Origin: Burkholderiales bacterium
GTDB taxonomy: Bacteria > Pseudomonadota > Gammaproteobacteria > Burkholderiales > Casimicrobiaceae
Direction of reading: 5' to 3'
Length of the DNA: 10,073 nt
NCBI GenBank assembly: GCA_025354075.1
Contig: JANXNO010000551.1
Location: forward strand, 1 to 10,073
Shown: positions 1 to 6,865 of the stretch, one piece after another
Numbering within the stretch: the first letter of the stretch is position 1
How the letters are laid out: the number at the start of each line of letters is the position of its first letter
Program-made: the position numbers and the translations under genes
The notes under the pieces: generated by a model
The model's input: the letters and a program-made list of their open reading frames with translations, nothing else
Databases searched by the model: none
Told to the model about the DNA's origin: nothing

Positions 1-2531
1 CACAGCAGATGGCTGGTATTCGCGATGTACTGTCACGACTCTTAGGAGCCGTATTCAGCGAATCAAAATTTGCTGAGCAGCCCATGGTTCGCGGCGTTTA
101 TTTCACTTCCGGCACGCAGGAGGGCACGCCGTTTGATCGGGTACTGGGCGCAATGCAGCGAACCTTCCGCGTGCCAAGCAAGGTGCTTACAGCCGAGGCT
201 TCAGCTGGCACCGGGAAGAGCTTCTTCCTTCAGGACTTGCTGCAAAAAGTAATCTTCCAGGAACACTTCATTGCGGGGCGTAACCTCGCAGCGGAACGCA
301 AGCTCAAGTGGCTGCGTTGGGGAGGCATCGCCGCCTGTGCTCTCGCCTTCATCGGTGCCAACATCGCCTGGTGGATAAGTTACGGCAATAACGTGACCTA
401 CATTGGAGAGGTTGGTACCAAGACCGAGGCGTTACAAACCGCCGTGGCTGCCATTTCGCCAAAGCCGGACGAGAGCGCACCTGCTTTGCTGGAAACGCTT
501 AACCAGGCGCGAGACGTGCCGTTGAGCGCCAAGTTTGACTTTGCAAACCCGCCGTGGAGTTATCGCTACGGTTTGTTCCAGGGCCCCAAACTCGATATCG
601 CGGCGCAAAACGTGTACGAGCGGTTGCTTGAAGACACCTTTATGCCGCGAATCACAGCGCGTCTGGAAGCCATGCTGCAGGCGGCTCCAGCGGCAAACAG
701 CCCGGAATTTACCTATCAGGCACTCAAAGCCTATCTGATGCTGTTCGATCGCACGCGGGTTGATGGCTCGTTCCTCAAGAGCTTCATCGCCAACGACTGG
801 CGAACACAGCTGCCAGCGGACACTCCGAACGAGCTGCGCAAGCGTCTGGTTGACCACCTTGATCAGCTCATCCGTGATGGAAAATTCGGATCACCGTTTC
901 CGCAAAACGTGGCGTTGGTGAAAACGGCGCGTGATCAATTGGCATTGCTCACGCCAGCCCAACGAGGTTACAGCCGTATCAAAACGCGCTTGAGCGGTGC
1001 CGACATGCCGGAATTTACGGTGCTCAGCGCGGCTGGCGATCAGGCGGCGTCGGTATTCACACGACTGAGCAAACAGCCGCTCGGCAGCGCGGGCATTCCA
1101 GGGTTTTTCAGTGAGCGCGGGTACAACACCTTTTTCAAAGCTGAGCTGACCAAATCCGCCGTCGAAATGGTGCGCGAGGACGCCTGGGTGCTCGGCCGGG
1201 GCGGCGCGACTACGCAGGTAGCTATCAGTCCAAGCGACGCCATTCGCCTTAACGAGCAAATCCGCGCGCTCTACCTGACTGAGTACGCAAAGGAATGGCA
1301 AAACTTCCTGCTCGATATCCGTCTGAAGCCAACGGGTGGACTGGCCGAGACAATTCAGGCGGCGCGCGTGCTTGCTTCGCCGGACTCGCCGTTGGTGTTG
1401 TTGGTGCGCTCCGCGGTGCGCGAAACCACGCTCCTCAAGGTGGAGTCAAGCAACCAGACGCTGATTGAACGGGGTGCCGAAAAGCTGGATAAATTGCAGA
1501 AGGAAATCGAGGCTGCCGGCAGTTCTAACCCGCTTGCTGCCAATACTCCAGGCGCGCGAGACATCCGCCCCGAAGATGTGGTGCAGGGCCGCTTCAGAGA
1601 GCTGCGCGCGCTCGCAACTGGGCCCGCTGGTACCGCGCCGATTGACAATCTCGCCAAGAATATTCAAGAGTATCTAGTGAGCCTTGAGGCCGATCAGCGC
1701 AACATGAGTAATGGCATCACCAAACGCTCGCAAGATGCTGAAAATCGATTGCGTTCGCAAGCCGCATCGTTACCTACACCTGTTCGGGAAATTCTTGAAG
1801 CGTTGTCCGGGGCTGCGTCGCAGCAAACCGCCACGGCACTGCGCGCCAATGCGGCGGCCAACGTGAAGGGCGGCGTTGGCCAGCTTTGTGGCAAGGTGAT
1901 CGGTGGTCGCTACCCGTTTTCCCGCAGTTCTCAACAGGACGTTCTGCCAAACGATTTCGGTCAATTATTTGCGCCGGGTGGCGAAATGGAGACGGTGTTC
2001 CAGTCGATAGCGGCGTACGTCGATACGTCGAAGAACCCCTGGGCACCGCGACCTGGTCCTGACGGTGCTGCGGCTGGAACGGCGTCAGATCTGGCTCAAT
2101 TTCAGCGTGCACGAGACATCAGGGATGCGTTTTTTGGTGGCGGGAATCGTTCGCCTGGTTTCGAGGTCGTGGCGCGGGTGACGACAACCGGTACCGACAA
2201 GATCGAGCTGGACGTTGACGGTCAAACCGTGGTCTCGGGCGACAGCGGAAAAAACGTGTCTTGGCCTGGCCCTAAGAAAACTGGGCAGGTTAAGCTGGCC
2301 GCGTTAAGCGCAACCGGCACGCGCAGTCCCGGCATCACGACCGAAGGCCCGTGGGCGCTCAATCGTCTGATTGATCGAGGCACCCAGCAACCGGGTACTC
2401 CTGCCGAGCGCGTATTGGTCAACATCAACGTCGACGGACGCGATGCCACACTGGAGTTTCGCGCCATGTCGGTCAGAAATCCACTGAAACTGCCGGCACT
2501 GCAGGCTTTCTCGTGTCCTGGTCGAGCATGA
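1..2531 (+). CDS. tssM: Type VI secretion inner-membrane protein TssM (IcmF), 5'-truncated by the window edge
   Basis: TssM is the large inner-membrane subunit of the T6SS TssJLM complex that anchors the baseplate and spans the periplasm. The frame is open from base 3 with no stop before the TGA at 2529, so the gene begins upstream; the ATG at 9 is internal. Residues below are counted from that ATG (840 visible). Residues 28-50 carry the IcmF-type stretch GVYFTSGTQEGTPFDRVLG, residues 70-90 the conserved segment ending VIFQEHF, and residues 104-123 form one hydrophobic helix matching the third membrane segment of TssM. What follows (about 715 residues) should be periplasmic. The C-terminus shows IcmF hallmarks: TGTDKIELDVDGQ, WPGP at 752-755, GPWALNRL from 780, and NPLKLPALQAFSCP just before the end. 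The family is usually 1,100-1,300 residues, so the two N-terminal membrane helices and the NTPase-like domain are missing. It overlaps tagF by four bases. No frameshift is seen. Confidence 0.95.
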   Translation, partial: QQMAGIRDVLSRLLGAVFSESKFAEQPMVRGVYFTSGTQEGTPFDRVLGAMQRTFRVPSKVLTAEASAGTGKSFFLQDLLQKVIFQEHFIAGRNLAAERKLKWLRWGGIAACALAFIGANIAWWISYGNNVTYIGEVGTKTEALQTAVAAISPKPDESAPALLETLNQARDVPLSAKFDFANPPWSYRYGLFQGPKLDIAAQNVYERLLEDTFMPRITARLEAMLQAAPAANSPEFTYQALKAYLMLFDRTRVDGSFLKSFIANDWRTQLPADTPNELRKRLVDHLDQLIRDGKFGSPFPQNVALVKTARDQLALLTPAQRGYSRIKTRLSGADMPEFTVLSAAGDQAASVFTRLSKQPLGSAGIPGFFSERGYNTFFKAELTKSAVEMVREDAWVLGRGGATTQVAISPSDAIRLNEQIRALYLTEYAKEWQNFLLDIRLKPTGGLAETIQAARVLASPDSPLVLLVRSAVRETTLLKVESSNQTLIERGAEKLDKLQKEIEAAGSSNPLAANTPGARDIRPEDVVQGRFRELRALATGPAGTAPIDNLAKNIQEYLVSLEADQRNMSNGITKRSQDAENRLRSQAASLPTPVREILEALSGAASQQTATALRANAAANVKGGVGQLCGKVIGGRYPFSRSSQQDVLPNDFGQLFAPGGEMETVFQSIAAYVDTSKNPWAPRPGPDGAAAGTASDLAQFQRARDIRDAFFGGGNRSPGFEVVARVTTTGTDKIELDVDGQTVVSGDSGKNVSWPGPKKTGQVKLAALSATGTRSPGITTEGPWALNRLIDRGTQQPGTPAERVLVNINVDGRDATLEFRAMSVRNPLKLPALQAFSCPGRA

Positions 2532-3193
2532 ACCAGCGCATGGACGACCGACGTATCCAAAGCTTTGCCTGGTACGGAAAATTACCGAGCGCAGGTGACT
2601 TCATTTCGCGCCGCATGCCCTATGGTTTGCAGCAGTTTTGGGACGCGTGGTTGGCTACGGGGATGGAGACGCTCAAGGAGCGTCACCCGGTGAGTGGCTG
2701 GGCGGTCTGGGGGGCAATGCCCAAGTGGGCGTTTTTGCTTCCTCATCAGCCTGGCGTGCCCATCGCACAGCTCGGTGTGCTCGCGCCGTCCTGTGACCGC
2801 GTGGGTCGCGTTTTTCCCTTTTTGACCACGACTGCCATCGTTGCCGACAACGCCGCCAATGTCTTGCCTCGCGCCGCAGCGATCAGTCTGGCCTGGAGCG
2901 AAGTCATCGCCGAGGCGCAAGCCGCTCGCAGCATGGTGGAAACCGTCGATGCCCGGCTCGCGGAGGTATTGACGGGCATTCTGGCTGAAGATGTGCCGCT
3001 GATAGACGGTGATGTCACGCTGCCTCAGGGCGTGAGCCCTACGTCGCTGCCGTGGCCGGGTCTCGCCGAGCAATTCGACCTCGGTGGATCGGAGAGTTAT
3101 TGGTGGAGCGTTCCTCCAGCAAATACCGGATTTCGGGCAAAGACGCACCACGGCCCGCTTAACGCAACGCAGTTCTACGGGCTCAGCCTTTAA
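2528..3193 (+). CDS. tagF: Type VI secretion-associated protein TagF (ImpM family)
   Basis: Encodes 221 residues from the ATG at 2528, the typical size of a stand-alone ImpM/TagF protein. In other bacteria TagF represses T6SS assembly post-translationally, independently of or alongside the PpkA/PppA threonine-phosphorylation switch. Family signatures are an N-terminal YGKLPSAGDFISRR (residues 16-29), FWDAWL (37-42), PKWAF (65-69) and GVLAPSCDRVGRVFPF (83-98), the last being the most diagnostic. No signal peptide or membrane helix is apparent, so it is probably cytoplasmic. The start is chosen because ATGA overlaps the tssM stop codon, a usual translational-coupling arrangement. An in-frame GTG at 2513 would add five residues, and an ATG at 2540 would remove four. 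I see only a weak Shine-Dalgarno match upstream, consistent with coupling to tssM. No kinase or phosphatase partner gene is in the window. Confidence 0.93.
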   Translation: MNQRMDDRRIQSFAWYGKLPSAGDFISRRMPYGLQQFWDAWLATGMETLKERHPVSGWAVWGAMPKWAFLLPHQPGVPIAQLGVLAPSCDRVGRVFPFLTTTAIVADNAANVLPRAAAISLAWSEVIAEAQAARSMVETVDARLAEVLTGILAEDVPLIDGDVTLPQGVSPTSLPWPGLAEQFDLGGSESYWWSVPPANTGFRAKTHHGPLNATQFYGLSL

Positions 3194-3225
3194 AAACACC
3201 GGTCAATATTCGCTCGACAAACGTT

Positions 3226-4059
3226 GTGACTACATTGGTAATCGGCGTCGACTTTACGTCGGCTCCGTCGCGTCGCAAACCCATCGTGGTGGCACGTGGC
3301 ACGCTCGACGACGTAGTGCTCCATATGCACAGCCTGTCGAGCCTTGTCACCTTTGAAGCCTTCGACGCGCTGCTAGCGGAAAGTGGGCCATGGATCGGTG
3401 CCTTCGACTTGCCGTTCGGATTGCCGCGCGAATTGGTCACAACGCTAGGCTGGCCGATGCAGTGGAATGCGTTGGTGGCGCATATCGACGCCATCGGCAA
3501 AGACGCGTTCAAGTTGGCATTGAATTCGGTGCGTGAGTCACGACCGATGGGCGAGCGCTACATCGCGCGTCGCGGCGATTCCGCAGCCGGATCATCGAGC
3601 CCGATGAAGCTGGTTAATCCACCTGTAGGTTTGATGTTTTTTGAAGGTGCGCCTCGTATCGCGCGTTCGGGTGTGTCGGTGGTTCCGTGCTCGCCAGCTG
3701 ATGACTTACGCGTCGTGCTGGAGGGCTATCCGGGATTTCTGGCGCGACAAATCACCAAGGCGAGCTATAAAAAAGACGGTCCCGAGGGGCGCTCAGCATC
3801 GAGGCTGATCAACCGCAAACTTATTGTTGAAGCGCTGGTGAGCGCATCACAACTAATCGGCGGCTTGCATGTTGAACTTCCGCAATCGCTGCGCCTCGCA
3901 TGCATCGATGACGGCTCAGGTGACGCGCTTGATGCGGTGCTCTGTGCGGTGCAGGCTGCAATGGCGTGGCGCGTCTGCGAGGGTGGGAGCCGTGACTTCG
4001 GTATCCCGCTAACGGCAGATCCGCTCGAAGGCTGGATCGCCACGGTACCGGCTCCATAA
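3226..4059 (+). CDS. DUF429 family protein, predicted nuclease with RNase H-like fold
   Basis: A 277-residue protein resembling the DUF429 family, which is predicted from fold to be an RNase H-like nuclease; its substrate and role are not established. Acidic residues sit where that fold needs metal ligands: D9 in the first strand (VIGVDFTSAP), D61 in GAFDLPFGLP, and D228/D229, D233 and D236 in CIDDGSGDALDAVLCAV. Other family-like features are EGYPG at 167-171 and a closing EGWI near 268-271. There is no signal peptide or membrane helix. The GTG start at 3226 is the longest plausible one, though upstream bases show no clear Shine-Dalgarno sequence; TTG at 3235 would start six bases before the VIGVDF core minus one residue and is less attractive. 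The gene lies 32 bp after tagF with no visible terminator, so co-transcription with the T6SS genes is possible but unproven. It could be a standalone housekeeping gene that happens to sit at the cluster edge. Confidence 0.8.
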   Translation: MTTLVIGVDFTSAPSRRKPIVVARGTLDDVVLHMHSLSSLVTFEAFDALLAESGPWIGAFDLPFGLPRELVTTLGWPMQWNALVAHIDAIGKDAFKLALNSVRESRPMGERYIARRGDSAAGSSSPMKLVNPPVGLMFFEGAPRIARSGVSVVPCSPADDLRVVLEGYPGFLARQITKASYKKDGPEGRSASRLINRKLIVEALVSASQLIGGLHVELPQSLRLACIDDGSGDALDAVLCAVQAAMAWRVCEGGSRDFGIPLTADPLEGWIATVPAP

Positions 4060-4126
4060 AACCTGTCGGTGATTGCGCATCCTCGAACCAAAGCTGCGGC
4101 ACGCATCGTTGCGATTGCAAATCAAT

Positions 4127-4131
4127 AGGAG
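4127..4131 (+). promoter_or_regulatory. Strong Shine-Dalgarno sequence for a small leader ORF
   Basis: AGGAG lies four bases before the ATG at 4136. It is the best ribosome-binding site near the start of the repair operon. The AddB-like ATG at 4196 itself has only a weak CGGA at 4187-4190. This suggests ribosomes may load here and reach the main gene by coupling. Confidence 0.55.
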
Positions 4132-4135
4132 CCTC

Positions 4136-4170
4136 ATGCGTGAACACTGCTACAAGGAGCATCACCGCAT
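4136..4170 (+). promoter_or_regulatory. Candidate bulged RNA hairpin over the leader ORF
   Basis: By hand pairing, 4136-4143 (ATGCGTGA) pairs with 4162-4170 (TCACCGCAT, with C4165 bulged). TGCT at 4148-4151 pairs with AGCA at 4158-4161, closing a six-base loop; 4144-4147 is left as a bulge. This gives 12 base pairs and would sequester the ATG of the small ORF. No folding energy was computed, and a structure this size can occur by chance. There is no T run, so it is not an intrinsic terminator. Confidence 0.25.
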
Positions 4171-4195
4171 CGCATTGAACTGGAACCGGACTTAA
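4136..4195 (+). CDS. Possible 19-codon leader peptide abutting the AddB-like gene
   Basis: An open frame of 19 codons plus TAA reads MREHCYKEHHRIALNWNRT. It is preceded by AGGAG at four bases spacing, and its TAA (4193-4195) is immediately followed by the ATG of the AddB-like gene at 4196, with no intervening base. I do not recognise the peptide. It is rich in charged and aromatic residues, with three histidines, and has no membrane segment. The precise stop-start junction and the good ribosome-binding site suggest a translated leader that could couple or modulate expression of the downstream gene. It is too short for codon statistics to decide. The alternative is that the frame is accidental, since a 19-codon frame is common by chance. 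Confidence 0.35.
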   Translation: MREHCYKEHHRIALNWNRT

Positions 4196-6865
4196 ATGAT
4201 CAGTCGCACGCTCTACCTGTGCCCCAGTGACCGCTCGGCACGCGCTTTTCATGCCGTTTTGGCTGCACGCGATATCGCGCCGCCGGACTGTATGGACATT
4301 GAGCAATTTTGTCGTGATCTCTGGCAGCGAGGACAACTGTTTGGACTGATCAGCGATTCACGTGAGCTCGTCGACAACATGGCCATGAGCGCGTTATGGC
4401 AGCACGTCGTGGCCGCTGAAACGGGTTTCAGCGACGCCGAAGTCGCCCGCGTTGCAACACTGGCGAGTGATGCCTGGGCGCTGGCATTCCGTTACGCATT
4501 TCCCATGATGAGCCTGCAAAATCTCGTCGCTGGCAATGACAATCTAGCGCTGTTCGCACGTTGTTCGCTCCGTATGCAGGCTCTGTTGAAACAGCGTCGC
4601 GGTGTCACGCAGCCCGAGCTTGCGCCCGCGCTGATTGCAGTGCTTGACGCGCTGCAACCGCTGTTGCCCGCGCGTATCGTGGTCACGCCCGCATTTGCGG
4701 CCAATGCCAGTCACACGCGTTTGCTCAACGCAATCTGCCAGCGTGGCGTAGATGTCGAACCGTGGAGCGCTGCTGATCACCACAACATGCCGGCCACGGC
4801 CCATCGCTTCACCGACGAAACACAGGAAATGAATGCCGCCATTGTCTGGGCGGCCGCGACGGTTGAACAGGCCGCAACTAATGCAGGCAGCATTGCCATC
4901 GTTGTGCCTGAACTTTCGTCGCGTCGCAACGTTTGGCTCGCGGCGCTTCGCGAGCAGCTGAATCCAGATCAGTGGTGGCTCAATCCGGAAACCGATCGCG
5001 ATCAATTTAATCTTTCAGTGGGCTTGCGACTGGCTGAATATCCGCACATCGCCTGCCTCACCACGGTACTGCGTGCGGTGCATGGTGAAATTGAAACCGA
5101 AGTGCTGGCGCAGGCGCTCACGCATCCGCGTTGGGGACGATCCGCCAAAGCGCTGAAGCTTATCGAACAGCAGCAATGGCAGCTGCTCGAACGCGGCATC
5201 GATCAAACGAAGTTGGCGGATTGGCTCGATCTTCTACCTTCGACCAGCATGCAGTGCGATGCGCTGCATTCAGCGCATGATTTGCGAGCCTCACGCACCG
5301 AACACGCCGTGTATGTTGCCGAGACCATTCGCGCGCTTACCGAGCACGCAATGATTGCGCAATCCGACCTCTTTCAATTGGATGAAGCCTGGACGGAGGC
5401 GACCCAACGATGGACTGCCCTGGATCGTTGGATGCCGCAGGTCACGTGGCGTCAAGCTATTTCCGAAATTTCGCAGCTCGTCACTGAGCTAACCTTTCAG
5501 CCCAAAGCCGGACGTGCGCGAATTCAGGTGATGGGCTTGCTCGAGTCGGCCGGTGTGCCGTTTTCTGCGGCCTGGATCGTTGGATTCACTGATCGCGTGT
5601 TGCCCGAATCGTTCAAACCCAGTCCGATGCTGCCAATGGCGTGGCAAGCGGCAAACCACGTGGGCCTGGGTTCGCGAGACGAGGTGCGACGTCGAGCCGA
5701 AGCTTTATGGACAAATTGGGGTGCGCTTGCCAGCTCGTTGCGTGTCTCGTATGCAACGGACTCAGAAGCGGGCCCACAACATGCCAGCGCGCTTGCCGCG
5801 ACGCTATCGTTTGCTGATTACCGCGCTACTGTTGTCAGTCGGGCCACACCGCTCAACCACACTAGAGTGAGCTTTGACGATGAAGCGATGCCCGCAAGAG
5901 AGTTCATGGCCGAGTCTGTCGCGCGACCACTGTCATCAAGCGACATTGAACGACAAGCACATTGTCCGCGAAAGGCCGCTGCATCGTTTTTACGTTTGCG
6001 TGAATGGCCTGAGCATGTCGTCGGTATTTCGCCGCGCGTTCGAGGCACGTTGGTGCATGACGTCATGGCAGCGATTGGTGAGGCGCGCATGCGTGGCATT
6101 CCGGAGGGCGCGGGCGAGCCCCACATCGCTACGCTGCGAGAGGTGGCAAGCGAAGCATTTACGCAGGCCGTGACGGTCGAAGCGGCAAAGCGCACGCGCA
6201 TTCCGGTCGCGGTGTGGGACATCGAGTGCGCGCGACTACTGCCGCTGATTGATCAAGTGCTTACGCTTGATGCTGCGCGTGACGGGTTTCGCGTCGTCAA
6301 TGTCGAAGAGGACGTGAAGGCAGCGCTGTTCAACACCACCTTTAAATTGCGCGTGGATCGAGTCGACGATTTCGCAGCAGCACAGACTGAGGAAGAGCAA
6401 TTCGGCGTGGTGCTTGATTACAAGACCGGTGGCGTCTCGAGGGCGGATTGGTTCGCCGAGAACTCGTCGGGACGACTGGCGGCACCGCAACTACCGCTGT
6501 ACCTGTTCGCATTGCACGCGGTCATTCCACCAGAGACACCGCGTATCGGTGCCATTGGCTACATCATCATTTCGGATGATGACGTGAAGTTCGTTGGTCT
6601 CGGCGCAGACGCTTCGCTTGAGGCGAAAAAACCGGGGAAAGACGAGCCTGAATGGTTTGACCTGACGATGCAGTGGAAAGACCAACTCACTCAGTTGACG
6701 GGCGAGATTCAAAGCGGCGTGGCGGAGCTAGCCCCACTCAAGGGGCGTGCGACCTGTCGCTATTGCGGGTTCGCGTCGTTTTGCCGTGAGCCGTGGTCGT
6801 TGTCAGGATCAGGCGCAGCCGAGCCAGACGACCTGGGCTCCACCGAAGCTGGGAGTGTCGCGTGA
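4196..6865 (+). CDS. AddB-like PD-(D/E)XK nuclease, probable double-strand-break repair subunit
   Basis: An 889-residue protein matching the AddB-like proteobacterial repair family of about 900 residues. AddB proteins pair with an AddA helicase to resect double-strand ends for RecA-dependent recombination, acting in the cytoplasm on DNA. The C-terminal nuclease looks complete: GTLVHDV with H621, VDRVDD with D721, and LDYKTG with D741 and K743. Four cysteines, C590 (in AHCPRK) and C854, C857, C863 (CRYCGFASFC), have the C...C-x2-C-x5-C layout that binds a 4Fe-4S cluster in AddB. The N-terminal two thirds resemble the helicase-like scaffold of AddB, but the N-terminus (RTLYLCPSDRSARAF) has no Walker A loop, so ATPase activity here is unlikely. 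The ATG at 4196 has only a weak CGGA upstream and directly follows the stop codon of a small ORF. The stop overlaps the next gene as GTGA, indicating an operon. The symbol addB is withheld because the family is AddB-like rather than classical AddB. Confidence 0.88.
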   Translation: MISRTLYLCPSDRSARAFHAVLAARDIAPPDCMDIEQFCRDLWQRGQLFGLISDSRELVDNMAMSALWQHVVAAETGFSDAEVARVATLASDAWALAFRYAFPMMSLQNLVAGNDNLALFARCSLRMQALLKQRRGVTQPELAPALIAVLDALQPLLPARIVVTPAFAANASHTRLLNAICQRGVDVEPWSAADHHNMPATAHRFTDETQEMNAAIVWAAATVEQAATNAGSIAIVVPELSSRRNVWLAALREQLNPDQWWLNPETDRDQFNLSVGLRLAEYPHIACLTTVLRAVHGEIETEVLAQALTHPRWGRSAKALKLIEQQQWQLLERGIDQTKLADWLDLLPSTSMQCDALHSAHDLRASRTEHAVYVAETIRALTEHAMIAQSDLFQLDEAWTEATQRWTALDRWMPQVTWRQAISEISQLVTELTFQPKAGRARIQVMGLLESAGVPFSAAWIVGFTDRVLPESFKPSPMLPMAWQAANHVGLGSRDEVRRRAEALWTNWGALASSLRVSYATDSEAGPQHASALAATLSFADYRATVVSRATPLNHTRVSFDDEAMPAREFMAESVARPLSSSDIERQAHCPRKAAASFLRLREWPEHVVGISPRVRGTLVHDVMAAIGEARMRGIPEGAGEPHIATLREVASEAFTQAVTVEAAKRTRIPVAVWDIECARLLPLIDQVLTLDAARDGFRVVNVEEDVKAALFNTTFKLRVDRVDDFAAAQTEEEQFGVVLDYKTGGVSRADWFAENSSGRLAAPQLPLYLFALHAVIPPETPRIGAIGYIIISDDDVKFVGLGADASLEAKKPGKDEPEWFDLTMQWKDQLTQLTGEIQSGVAELAPLKGRATCRYCGFASFCREPWSLSGSGAAEPDDLGSTEAGSVA
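6851..6855 (+). promoter_or_regulatory. Shine-Dalgarno sequence supporting the GTG start of the helicase gene
   Basis: GGGAG lies six bases before the GTG at 6862, inside the 3' end of the AddB-like gene. Together with the GTGA overlap it decides the helicase start, although no ATG is available nearby. Confidence 0.6.

Larger units (their letters stand above)
4060..4195 (+). other. Intergenic gap and leader region before the AddB-like gene
   Basis: This is the largest gap between main genes, 136 bases separating the DUF429 stop codon from the AddB-like start codon. The first half (4060-4126) has no gene I can support, no clear -35/-10 pair and no GC-rich stem followed by a T run. It contains a short inverted repeat TTGC-GATT-GCAA at 4109-4120, too short to call an operator. 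The second half holds a strong ribosome-binding site, a 19-codon ORF and a possible hairpin, described separately. If the repair operon has its own promoter, it should lie here or inside the end of the DUF429 gene. Confidence 0.6.

Noticed and set aside
198..221. A P-loop-like ASAGTGKS string in TssM, matching the Walker A pattern.
   Set aside because: It sits directly before the third membrane helix, where TssM proteins usually carry a similar GRS/GKS-FFL segment. The true NTPase loop of the family is in the N-terminal cytoplasmic domain, outside this window.
2513..2527. A GTG at 2513 as the start of tagF.
   Set aside because: The ATG at 2528 forms a four-base ATGA overlap with the tssM stop codon and fits the usual start of the family; the five extra residues add no conserved sequence.
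4109..4120. Inverted repeat TTGC-GATT-GCAA as an operator.
   Set aside because: Four-base arms are expected often by chance, and no promoter elements are visible beside it.
4060..4135. Promoter or terminator for the repair operon.
   Set aside because: No -35/-10 pair with acceptable spacing and no stem followed by a T run could be found by eye.
3821..4336. A 171-codon minus-strand frame crossing the 4060-4195 gap.
   Set aside because: It overlaps the DUF429 and AddB-like genes, shows no recognisable domain, and has the composition of a shadow frame.
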